Below are positions 32,340-44,411 of a stretch of DNA of 64,000 nt, piece by piece (position 1 is the stretch's first letter; every line of letters starts with the position of its first letter). The notes below the pieces were generated by a model that was given only the letters and a program-made list of their open reading frames with translations, had not been told where the DNA came from and made no database searches. The position numbers were made by a program, and so were the translations under genes. This stretch comes from Membranipora membranacea (Eukaryota; Bryozoa; Gymnolaemata; Cheilostomatida; Membraniporidae), in assembly GCA_914767715.1 (NCBI GenBank), contig OU612066.1, positions 36,678,283 to 36,742,282 on the forward strand, in the 5' to 3' direction.

Positions 32340-34808
32340 ATGATGATGTATCGCTTAGCTCTTCTTCTCATATTAGCTGGCGCTGTTATTTCTTTCAGGA
32401 TGGATAAGGTGAGTGAAATGGTATAATGTGCTATCATCAATTGCATAAAAAGCACTTTTATTAAATCTGGAATCAAATTGCTAAATGATTGACTTTGTAA
32501 CCTATCAGAGGATTATAAGCTGTTTGGAGAACACAGTAATGGTTTGGCCTTCTATCGCTTGTTCTAGTTATAGCACTGTCTTGGTTAGCACTTCCGCATA
32601 CATATTCTGGTCATTATTGTCACGTCTACTTCATGTTTGATTTCAATAAGAGTCTTCTTAGCAATGAAAATAAATGTCGTTATTTGCAATAATAAGAATA
32701 ATCAAGCATCAAAAAATAGGCTACATGAGGTCAAGTTTTGTTTCCTCATTCATGCCACTACTATTCCACTAATATCCCTCCGACTGGTAGAGAGGGAGCA
32801 ACTCCAACTAGACGCTCCTGTTTCATTCCCCTAAAACATAATTATAATCTTTTTCATCATCATGAACTACTTTCGATTTTATCCTCCTCTGTTGATTAGA
32901 TTACATCAGACGAGAGAGCAGATCTGAACGTGGAGGAGAGAGAAGTCGACACACCTGACACAGAGAACCTGCTGGGCGCCGTCTCATCATTAGGTAACTC
33001 AGGATTTATTTATTGAAGCTTCTTTTTGTTCCACTTCTACAGAAACTAGCAATTTAAGTTATCACTCCTCCAACTTTAGTACACCGCTGAATTTTCTGTA
33101 TCAGTCTCAAAATGACTTACACCAAAGCACTTCTTTTGCTGACAGTGTAAGTAGTAAAAATGTTCTAAGAGAACGAAAACCTTCAAATTCATTAAACAGA
33201 GCCAGAAACTTCAGATAACTTTAAAGACTTCTGCTTAGATTTTATAAATTAAGTTATAATTTGAAGGATACCTCAATAAGTGACTCATTATCCTCCAACT
33301 GCGTGTATATAGACTATTCTTCCCCAGTTCATTTAATGACTCTCACTAGCGTTTTGACATCTGAAAATATTCATAACATCACAGACTACCTGTGATATGT
33401 TATATTATTACAGACAGGTTATTCCGAGACATATACCACAGATTGAATGATACAGATTCTCGTCTCTCATATCTGGAGATGCTGATGCAGCCCACAACAA
33501 GTGAGGATAACTCTCTATAATCCTGATGTTGGTAAAGGTTAACCATAGAGTCAACAAAAGATGATAACATGTAGAGTATGATTAATAAAAGGCAAATCTT
33601 GACCCAGTTGATCTATTTTTAGCTGAGCCATCATTAGAGGTGAATGTAAGGCTGGTGGGAGGATGGGGTCCATATGAGGGGAGAGTGGAGGTGAGAAGAG
33701 GACCTGCAGATCCGTGGGGTACCGTCTGTGATGACTCATGGGGACTGAACGATGCTGACAGAGTGTGCTGGGAGCTGGGATATCCAGAGTAATATACATT
33801 ATCAATAGATCAGATGTTGCAAGCAGTTGACGTCGCTGCAATGGCCACAATAATTAGATTTGGTGATAGCGATTTGCTCAACGAATTATTGATTAAAGTT
33901 TGACTTCACCAACTAGCCTGTGTTGTCGGTGTCGCCAGTTATCCATATTTACTTTATTCTCTGTCCTCAGCTGAAATAATTAACTTTTTGTTTGATAAGA
34001 TCTAGCAATACCTACTAATTGAAATGAAGTAAAGACTGATTCATACCTGACCAATCCCTGGGTGACTGTTTCTCTTTTTGAAAATGTTTGAATCGAGAGA
34101 GGCCATCCTAAAAGACAGTTTATCATAATACCATTCTTCTCCATGAAGCAGTAAATTTGGGCCTCCAAAATTCTTCTCTCCCTCCCTGCTGTAATACGCC
34201 CGCACCCTTGCCGAGGGAGAGCGAGTGAATATAAATAAGTTTTGAATCTAAGTTTAGCTACCGACCTTACATCGTCTTGGTATTGATCTTTGATGTAGTT
34301 TTATTGCATGTTCAGAAAGCAACTCTTCTCAGGCACCTCACATACCTGTTACAGGGGAGCAAAATCTGCTTTAACTCGCTCCCAGTTTGGCGAGGGAGGC
34401 GGTGTAATTTATCTGGATGAAGTCAACTGTCAGATGGAGAATCGACGATTAAGTCAGTGTCCCAGTGCTGGGTGAGTGAATTTGGATTTCATTTTTAACG
34501 GAGAACTGGGCATGGCCTTCAACTCTTAGTCTGTTTCTTAATGTCAGAGTTGTTGTCAAGTTGTTCAAAGCATGATGGAGCTATATATTTTTTCAGCAAA
34601 ATATTACAGAATCAAATGAAAAAGGATATCGTTAGGATCCGACTTGCCTCACTCATACCTATCCTCACACCTGATTAAATATCATACTTAGTTTGATGGC
34701 GCTAGATTATTGAAAGTTATCCGAACTCAGCACTCAAATAAAATTTGTAGATGGGGAGTCTCTAATTGTGAGCACAGTGAAGACGCAGGCGTCATCTGTA
34801 ACAGATAA
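32340..34808 (+). CDS. Single-domain SRCR protein with N-terminal signal or anchor (6 exons)
   Basis: Exons 32340-32408, 32900-32993, 33414-33500, 33623-33788, 34316-34471 and 34751-34808 total 630 bases, 209 residues plus stop. The N-terminus MMMYRLALLLILAGAVISF is a signal peptide or type II anchor. A stalk of about 60 acidic or helical residues follows, with heptad-like leucines (LFRDIYHRLNDTDSRLSYLE). The SRCR domain from about residue 84 to the end shows VRLVGGWGPYEGRVEV, WGTVCDDSWGLNDADRVC, LGYP, IYLDEVNC, LSQCPSAGWG and AGVICNR. Six cysteines match the group A pattern; one extra Cys (HTCYRG) sits mid-domain with no visible partner. An acceptor at 32329-32330 implies an upstream 5' UTR exon. 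SRCR domains generally bind proteins or microbial surfaces; the ligand here is unknown. Confidence 0.88.
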
Positions 34809-34835
34809 TCAGTGTACATCTATATCTAATAACCA

Positions 34836-34841
34836 AATAAA
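34836..34841 (+). terminator. Polyadenylation signal of the SRCR gene
   Basis: AATAAA lies 28 bases after the TAA stop of the SRCR gene, giving a very short 3' UTR. Confidence 0.6.
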
Positions 34842-36247
34842 GGACAGCAGGTGATTAATTTAATTGTATGAATGTGTTGTTCACAGCGAAACATGATGGT
34901 GGGTCATAAAGATTATCCTATGAGAGACTATACAATTTCTGTAAATTATACATGTCTTCATTTCAAATTGGGTAAAATGTACCAACATTCATTTCTCTGG
35001 AAAGCCTCTGGGCACTACTAAAATACTTTCTGGATTAAAATCTATATATTATCATTTCTTTTTATAATGTGCAGATGGAAAAAGTCTCCTGCTCACTTTT
35101 TCCCAGACCTTTTTCGATTGCGAGAAAATGTATTTATTTTTGCAGAGAGGCTTGTAACGTGACGTAACGTAACGTGCAGCCAATGAGATAAAGATGTCGA
35201 CACTGTGAGATCAACTATCAGGATTTTGTTTATGTGCATAATTGACTATCTAAACATGAGTTTATTTATGGCAATATAACCACTGTTATAACATAGTTTA
35301 TATTAGGAGCCTCAAATAAAGATTTTCTGTCATAATCATAGTTGATCTTGCTTATGGTAAAAGTTTCAGGCCAATAACTCTGACTCTCAGCAGTTGATGT
35401 TTTGATACTAAAAAACCACTATACAAAAGAAAATATTCATAGTAACTCCTAACAAATAGGAAAAGAAGGCTCCTTCAGCAGCAATATGTAAAAGGTTGGA
35501 CCTGGTAAAACAGTTCTCTTTATTTTCGAGTCTGCTTATGTGTAAAATCAGCATTTGCTTGTCCAATTAAGAGAAGATGGGTTGTACTAATGTACTTATC
35601 TATGCCGGATATGATGGAGCAGAAAATCATTGATGTGATAGAAGATTAACAATACGAGGGAGTATGGACATACTTTCCAACAGAGTACATACTATATATG
35701 TATAACTAACGACGCAGTGAGTGTATGGAATGAAGCTGGAAATTACCAACCAAAATTTGTATTTCCTAGCCTTGCCACGTGGCCATTGTGACAAGGCTAT
35801 GTATGTCCAGATCAGACTCTCTAGGACTGGATTATCGGTGATTCACTCATATCACATATTTCACTAGAATGCGAATCTATGTTTGTGGTTTTAATTTACG
35901 TGAAATCGAAGAAAAACACACTATAATAGGTCATACTAAATACATTGAACTGGATCCAAGGTGGGTTAAACACAAACAGAAAAAATTATACAGAAAATAA
36001 AACTGCAAACTGATAGTGTATGAATTCAGAAGACTTCATTGTCATAATAGACTTTATATGTGCTTAAAAAATGCATTTATAATGCAGTGTAAGAATGTCT
36101 AAAAATTGTAACAAGAGAAAAATAAGACATCGATGGTGATTAATCTGGAAGTTTTCCATATTTATGCGGAGCTATCAGGAGCCAAATCTGACTGGCCGAT
36201 CTATTTATCGACCTCTGTATCAAAGTAACAGTTGTCGTCTATCTGTC
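34842..36247. other. Convergent 3' region between the SRCR and three-Ig genes
   Basis: AT-rich, with no recognised exon, RNA or mobile element. It must contain the 3' UTR of the minus-strand three-Ig gene, but no clear poly(A) signal could be assigned. Confidence 0.35.
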
Positions 36248-39200
36248 TCACGCCAGCTGCAGTATTGTGCTTACAGTGATAAGTAGTGATATATAAGATA
36301 GAGTAAGCGTATGAATACATGAAGAAGATCCTGGCTCATCTACACTCTTAGCGACAACCAGTTGATCAGGCAGCCTTGTCTTCCTCTCTTGGGTTCTCGT
36401 TGCTGAGTCTACAAAGTAAAGTGTGAATGATCTAAGAGACTGAAGCGGTAACAAACTTATAAAGAACTTCTTCTGATTTGTTTGGGCACATGTTAATGGC
36501 AGTTAGTGAGGCAGTGTAGGATAATCATTTGTTACGGTGATGGGGAGACTGGATGAGGGTCCAAGTCGTGCTGATTGTGGGCAGTGGGGGACCCACTACC
36601 CACCCTCTCCTGGTTTTTGACTACAGTCATTAGCATATGGCATTACTATGCCCAGCCAACTCAGTTAGGTTAGAAAAGAGGTTATCTCAGAGTAGAAGAA
36701 TTATTACTGCCAGGGAGGAGTTTTAGCTGCATACCCTTGGGAGTTGGTCTCTGCGGTCTTGGGGTTGTGTTAATAGCTGATGGGATCGGGAAAACCGGCT
36801 GTATGGAGGAACGTCTGCTGGCTGTAGATAGTATAATCCTGTTTTTTTCTATAATAAATTTGGGTAGTAGTGGAATTAGGTTAGACAGTAAGGTCAAGGA
36901 TGGAAAATTATATTTAAGTATGAGGTCACTGGTAGAAGACAGCTGCGGGTTTATATATGATCACCGCTGTGTATTTGGTGCTTCTCTTATAGGATTTGTG
37001 AGGCGTAGGTAGAATGGACTCATACGATGTTGTTCACTGAGGATTAAAATCATGTTTATTTGATAACCGGCTTGAGTTTGATAGTAATAATTGGACTTGA
37101 TTCTGTCAGCCAGCAGAAAGATGTTTCTGATGTATACGGAATCAGTTTATCAGACATTGACAGCATTGCTGATTTCTACTTTCTGTTACCTTTGAGCTCT
37201 ATAAACTTTTCTGCCCTCCCCAGTGAGTTGAGAGCTACACACTTATAATAACCGTAGTCGTCAGCTGTCAGATCCTTTATTCTCAACATAATCTTCTTAT
37301 TGAATCCATCCACACTCTATGAATAAATATTGCACAGGGCTACATAAGAAAAGCTGAAATTTTAAGAGTTACTTTAGCGCTGCTGCTGTTCCGATTTTAT
37401 TACCAGGAGACTATGAGCCTCCATAAGACGGTCAGCAAGCCTTGGCAGGTACTGAAGACTATAACAAAGCATGCACATCTCTCAAACACAGGTTGCTAAT
37501 AAGGAGAATACCATTTAATTTTATTCATTCTACAGGTTATAAACATTCAGAGATCAAAACTATCTCAGTTTGCCACAAGCAAATTTGACAAATTAAAGTT
37601 TGTAAAGTTTTGATTTAATTAATGAGCTGTGCTATCATCATATGAGAGTTTGGATATTTCGGATTAAAATTGAGATCTTCAAAAAAACAGCTTACTACTC
37701 ACGTTTTGTGTAATATATTCATATTTAGTCTGATCATTTGGATTATCTGATATCTGGATGCTGTCCTTAGCAAAGTACATTCTCGGTAGTCTGTACCCTT
37801 TACCCTCACAGGTCAAGGTCACTGTGTTTCCACGATATTGTGATATTTTCCTCAGTGGTAACTTTATCTCAGGTTTGACTTGAAAACATCACAAACGTCA
37901 CAATCTCTGATGAATTTAACAATATTAAGGCACAGCAGCAGTCACCACAGCTTTTGCACAGTATGTAAGTCGAGGATCTGCTTTGAGAGGAGTTTGATTA
38001 TACACAAGAGAGGACCCTTCAATAACTAGTGTAATATTGCATAAGTGTTGGGAACAGACAAAACCGCGAAATTATTTTCCAGGCAGTGTTATTTCTCGGA
38101 AGCAAAATCTAATATCGCATTATGGAGTGAGACTTAGATCGTGACAACTCATATAATAGTATTGTATAGAGCTGGTTAGTTAGTAGATTTAGTGGATAAC
38201 AAACTCACATCTAACTCTGATCCTGATATCATGGTGTCTGGCAGCATAGTCAGCATCAGATTCATGTCCATTACTAGCAGCGCAGGTATAAATAATATCT
38301 AAATATCTCGAAACATTCTGTACCTGCACTACATCTCCCTTGCCTATCAATTCTAATATAAAAGAAGAAAGACAAGTAAATAAAAAGGACAACTTTGCTT
38401 GGAATTTCGAGGGAGTTGTCTTTCAGCGGGGTGCTATGGGACAACTCCAACAGAAATATGCCATGATTAATTATCTTTTCATATTTTAAATGATTGCAAT
38501 TAAATAGAAATCAGCACAGTATGAAATGCAATATGGCTTGGGATTATAATTCCCCAATATCAAGTTGGTCAAACAAATCCACTATGACCACCGACATTTT
38601 GCAATTGGTGTAGTTCTGACAAATAAATAAGCAATATGTAATCATTCTTTTCAAAGGTAACAAAGTAAGGTCTCCTAAAATTCAGTAAATGGAGATAGGA
38701 GTTTGTCTGGCTCCTGCTCACCTGAGTTAGATGTGTTTCTAGGCTGACTAGCTCTCCTGGCAGACCAGGTTATTACCGGTGAGGGGGTCCCCGTAGCGTT
38801 ACACTGTAATCTCACAGTCGTCCCCTCAGTAGCCTCCACATCCACCGATGACTCATCTAAGTCTATACGAGGTGGTACTAAGGGCAGAAAAGAAACACTT
38901 TTACTGATTAACTCTGCAATTTCCGTAAACTGGGGGCATTGCCTCCTAGTTAATCGAAAGCGCTAACAGTCTAAGTGACTATTTAAAATTGCACAGCTCA
39001 GTTTGTCAGCATCTGTGTGATGATTGTGTGAAATTTAGATGGCTCGATGACCTTAGAGTAATTATATCATCCACTTCTGACACTGAAAGGTCAATGTGTT
39101 TTTGCCAACATTCTAATATAACACAATATTATCCAGTCAGTGGCAGTAAACTTACATTCTAATATAACACAATATTATCCAGTCAGTGGCAGTAAACTTC

Positions 39201-42200
39201 ATATTTTCCTCTTGCTAGAAACCAATAATTATTCGATTTTGTTATGAATTGTTTTTCTCACGTCAAGATCAAAAGTTTTCTCACCAGATCACAAAATAAA
39301 AAAACAGTAAGATGAAGCTACATCAATAGAGCCACAGGTGACAATCATTCTCTTAACCGTGTGATTATTTAGAGCAGCGAATACCGAATAGTGTGAAAAA
39401 GACGAATGCCTTTCAAATTTATTTTAAGAAATATCGGAAAAGGGGACAAGCATAGATCATAATTAACTTCAATTATTGTTTATGGCTGTCGTTTATCACA
39501 AGTTAATTTGATTAATTAAAAGTGGATGTGTGTAGTGTAGTAAAAATGATCATTAGCTTCTCAGAATACAATCACAGGGACCAGGTAGTGTGGGAAGTTT
39601 TTTATGGTATCATTAAAAATAGTCAAAGATTATGTGAATCACCACATTCTGAAATAACTGCTTTTCTATAAAAGATGTCAATTGAATCGAGCTGGCTGAT
39701 TCTGTTACTATAATGACGAAAACAACCATATCTCAAAGCTGAATATTGTGAATTCCGATCTATCCAACACAAAAGTCGCATTCCAATATAGCTATTATTT
39801 TACAAACTCTCTTTTTTGTAGGCCTACATTAAAAACACAACATTTAGTACTGTAGCCTTCTGCATGACTAATTATATTTAAGATATTTCGGCCATTATAG
39901 TAAAACACACCATTATAGTAAAACACACCATATTGAACGCGATTGATTTAGCTTCCATTTTAAACATCTTGCTATCATAGTGAATTTTCTGCCCCTGCCT
40001 GATTAATGCATATAATTTACTACTCACCAAAAACTGTGAGCTGGTAGTATTTGATCTTGATAGGATTGGTGTTGGCGACACATCGATATAAACCCTCGTC
40101 CTCTGCCCGAACTTCGTAAATCTGCATCTCCCAATGCTTGGATCTCTGAGTGAGCATGAACCTGCCATTATCGATGATCTTATTCTCGTTGTAATATAAC
40201 ACGTTGTCATGCTCGTCCATCCAGACAACCTGAAAATAATTCAGGAAAATAATGGCTTTATGAGCGCCCCAGGCTGTTTGTGCTTCGCCCACTTGATGGC
40301 GATGGCAAGAGAGAAGGTTTCCGTAGTGAGTGCACGTATACTGGAGATTTATTACGGCAGCTACTGGCAGTTACAGTGCTACAATAATATTCATTTAAAT
40401 TGGAAGACATGACAATTTTACTATGTACTAGTTAGCCCTTGGATTACCCTACCACAGGCCCAACAATTTGGCTTATACTTTGATTTGTACCTCCCCTGTA
40501 GTTTCCGTACTACAGAGGTTCCACTTGTTATGTGATCTGTCACGATGAAGCTAGAAAATTCAAAGGTCCTGGGATCGACCACTCAACCCAAAAGGCAGTG
40601 GACGACATTATGTAATAAGTAAAATGGGATGTCATTGCAAATTAAAAGTCTAATTATCAATTAAGCTTATTCATTGGGAGATAACTTAATGGTTGCACCT
40701 GCGCTATGGTTATTAGCTTGTATTTACATCGTGCAAGTGCAACTTAGCGAAATTGATTGACAAATTTATCAATCGAAATTTGCTCAATTTATTACAGATG
40801 TAGACGTCCATCATGGCTATCCATTTTCTTCATGAATAGTTTAGATTGGAATGGTTTCTTTCTCAACATTTTGCTTGCAGAGTAATAACGTATGTGCTTA
40901 TATGAAATATTAAACTGATTTAAATTTTTAAATTAAAAATAAAAGGCAGCAAGTAAACATGATAGGAGACTACAATGACAGACAGATATTGTTTGGCAGC
41001 GTCAATAAAGTGACACTTGCCGGAGAAGGAGGTCAGCGAACCACTATACACAACTTTTACAGCTTTACTTTATATAGGACAGCAATTAGGAAATCTAATG
41101 TGATGACATAGAATAATTGGAGTTATAATTAGGCTGTCACAGCGCTAAATTATACACTCATTGATCTGCTGCCTAACTTTACTCCAAACTGACCGACAGC
41201 TCTCACTATTCTGTTGCTGACCAGTTTAATTTGAGTTTACTACAGCTTCAGACTATTATTATTTGTGTCTGTACATGGCTTATGGATGTATGGGCCAAAC
41301 GTAGACACTAGAAGTACTCTTAGTAACTTTGATGGACAAAAAGTGGCTTTGATGTTTATCTGAACACAGAGTTAGTCAACATCCTGAGTTATGCAGTGCA
41401 GCAGCAGTCACACACTGCATCAGGTCCATCAGGCCAATAATAGTTCTAAATTGCTGCCGATAGATCAATTCATGGCTGCTGTTATGAAAGCATATCATCA
41501 TAAATTTTATTTTGTGCTAAACTGAATACAATTTGAATCAAGGGTGAAACTGAAAGGGAATTTTAACAGTAACAGAGTAGGCCAGATGCTGCAAGATTTC
41601 GGAGAATGAAAAGTGTTTTGGTTCATATGTCCTGGTATTTGTATAAAAAAAAGAAAGGAAAGAGAATTCAAGCGGTATTTGCTTTGTGCGTTGATATATA
41701 CAAAGCGGAGAAACATTGTCTTGAAACAGCCGTACTGGCATGAACAAAGTCAAAGAAGCAGAATGGCATGCAATGAATGTGAAACATTGTGCAAGAAGTG
41801 TCTGTGGGACTGAAATAGAAGAGGAAGGAAGGAACAATATGTGGAGATTACAATAAAGTGAGCAAACCTACATATCTCCTTTGAGATTTTGCGTCACCCT
41901 TACAAAACACAGCATCAAATATTTATTCGCTGTGTCTGAACCTGATGGGACATCTTGTTTATGTGAAAGTTTACTCGGTTGATCTGTTTTGCTACTAAAG
42001 CTTAACTTATTATTCTCTTTGATCAAACAGCATCAGAGTCAACGACCAAGAATACGCAGTGATGTTTCTCAATGTGTTATTGGATTATTTTTATAAAGTC
42101 ATGGTAACTTTAACCTATTGCTTTGAATGATGCAAAAAGTTTTCTTAGTAAAATTAGCTTCATCATTACTTTAATGAACGAGTGGCTATATTTTTATTAT

Positions 42201-43481
42201 AGCTCAAACAGCCTAGACCGAATGTGTGACTAAATTCAAAAGGTTTAACTTAAGGATCGACACTTGGGTTGGGTTTCCAGCAGGTCAAAGCATGCAACTG
42301 GTACAACCAAGTCTAAAACTCATTCGAACTCAGTTAATGATTTGCTCAGGCAGCAGACAGTGCTGCTGCTGACAGTGCTGCCGGCGTGTGAGAAACTCAC
42401 AGTGATATTTGTGGCTGTAGAGTCCACAGAGCAGGGTAATCTGGCTGTATCTCCGACGAGATACTGAACCTGTACATCGGCCTTGGGTATGGTACTCGGT
42501 ACTGCCGCTACAAAATATGAACATCCAACTGTCAATGGGGGCAATGATGTACAATTGACTGAGATTCTGGCCACACTCTGCATTGTTTACGCAGTTATAC
42601 ATGAAAATATAGGAGTTGTCCGTCCTCTCTTCCCAGAATTCTTTTCTTGATGTGACCGGAGTTTCTAGCCATAAGCAGAGAACTGTTCTATATCATATGG
42701 AAAATTCTACACTGATTGCCATTGGACTTAACTTATAACATCAACAAATATCGGTTGATCCACATATACCTTGTTACCGATCCTATGAATAGCAGAACCA
42801 ACTCTAGGGTCTGAGTATGAACTTTCCATGGGTGTGGACTGGTTTCACATGAACACAAATATATTACATAACACGACAACGCTGATTCAGCGCCACACGA
42901 GCGGCAGCATAAGTTGTGATTGACAATGTCACTTCCTACATCAGGAAGCAGCTTTCAGGAAACAAGCAGTACATTGTAAATGTTGTATAATAATATTGAC
43001 CAGCACATGTCAACAAACAATCCGTTTTGTGATGTTGTGCTACAAGTGCCGTGTACTGACTAAAAGATAGAATGCTATTGAGCTGTCACTGCCGGTAGAT
43101 TGGATGAATTCACAGAGAAATCCAACAGCAGCTCTCTCAACCTAATGTTATAACAGCCTTAGTCCAGAACTGGAGTGAAGAAAATTTTGGAACAAAGAGA
43201 TGTGAGGGATTTAGAACATAACAAGATCATAGCAACCATTACCAGACACACCCAGTAATGTTAGATCCATTTTTATAGATTTCTAAGTAATTAGATGTGT
43301 TTGGTGACATGGTGAAACTAATCAAAGGATGCACATACTTACCAAAGCCTGGCCAGATACGAATCTCATCTATAATGGATGACCTCTGCGCCCAAGTTCT
43401 CATACCGAAAAGGCAAACAAAGATGAGAGTACAGGCTGTCACCCTGCTGACGCTGCCTCTTATATCCTCCCACAAGTACAT
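36248..43481 (-). CDS. Three-Ig-domain lachesin/IgLON-like protein, probably GPI-anchored (8 exons)
   Basis: Exons on the minus strand: 43481-43343, 42507-42401, 40229-40028, 38877-38722, 38352-38209, 37878-37703, 37316-37190, 36408-36248; total 1212 bases, 403 residues. Ig1: GDTARLPC, VVWMD, DEGLYRC. Ig2 opens VPPRIDLD, then LQCNATGTPSPVITW and IIYTC. Ig3: VTLTCEG and DYGYYKC, without the usual Trp. The end is a small-residue site (PGSSS), a short spacer and a hydrophobic tail running to the stop, the layout of a GPI signal. Three Ig domains plus GPI is the IgLON/lachesin architecture, known for homophilic and heterophilic adhesion at neural and epithelial surfaces. NIT, NAT, NTS and NVS sequons are present. 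The first exon could start at Met 43523 instead, or be replaced by the exon at 44357-44411. Confidence 0.87.
39108..39199. repeat. 46-bp exact tandem duplication in an intron of the three-Ig gene
   Basis: ACATTCTAATATAACACAAT starts both copies, at 39108 and 39154. The copies appear identical and directly adjacent, in the intron between Ig1 and Ig2. No coding effect is expected. Confidence 0.85.
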
Positions 43482-44356
43482 TCTACTACGTAACGTAACG
43501 ACAGCGCTGTGCCCAAAAATCAATCAACAGATCGGCTCTCAGATATTTTTACAACCCGGATCACAAGACAAAAAGATGCTATTTTCTGTAGCTTCGCTGG
43601 ACAGCTTGCTTCGTCGATTCTCGCTGGATGCTTGAGAGTCTATATCTGCTTCAAGAGTGTTAACTTTATTAGCTGTTATCGTGATTAAATAATCACTCAA
43701 AGTACAGAGCGTAGGTTTGCCTCGATGTCCTTGTCATCAATGTGCACTGTCAAAGCTGACCGCGGATCACAAACATTTATATGTACTTCTCTCTAATGGT
43801 TTGAAACCTCAGCCGATATATTTTAATCAGATTTAACCTGAAAGATTGGTGCAACTTTGCCTCCAGATAGCAAGTGTTTGCAAAGATTGTTACTGACACT
43901 GCCGCGCCTTACACCACTCAGCGAGTCTAGGAAATTAGATATAAACATCCAACGAAATTCTATGATGTGACACAATGCCAGTGACAATAATTTTGACATT
44001 TCGATATTAATATTACACTAATTTGATTTCTAAGTCCCAGGTGTATGAAGTAGAGAGGACAATATGCCTCCTCCTATATATGATTATAACTGTCTGTCTC
44101 CGAGTGGCAACATCGCATAACACACACAAATCTGCCTCAAGCCTGTGTGTCCCAAGTATACTCCGCTTATCAGATACCTAAATTAGATTTGGTTGTATTA
44201 TTCTAGATACGAGTCTATGGTACGATGTCTGTAATTTTCACAAGCCGTCAGCAATCTGATCAACGCCAACAATGTCATCATGATGACCAGCATGAAAAAA
44301 AGAACAAAATAAATGAGGTCACATTATAAATAATTTGAAGTAAAATGTTAACTTAC

Positions 44357-44411
44357 CTTGTGCAGAAAGTAGTGTTAAACAGCATGCTGTAATCAGTGTG
44401 ATATACTCCAT
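44357..44411 (-). CDS. Alternative signal-peptide first exon for the three-Ig gene
   Basis: The minus-strand exon reads MEYITLITACCLTLLSAQ, a canonical signal peptide, and ends at G|GTAAGT in phase 1. Exon 2 of the three-Ig gene (42507) begins in phase 1, so the join is open. It gives a cleaner signal peptide than the nearer first exon at 43481-43343, and resembles the MECLTL start of the two-Ig paralog. An acceptor-like CTTTACAG lies eight bases before the ATG, implying a further upstream 5' UTR exon. This could be the main or an alternative start; sequence alone cannot decide. Confidence 0.6.

Noticed and set aside
41507-41837. Overlapping Phe/Ser-rich frames on both strands
   Set aside because: Mutually overlapping, low-complexity and inside an intron of the three-Ig gene; no exon boundaries match.
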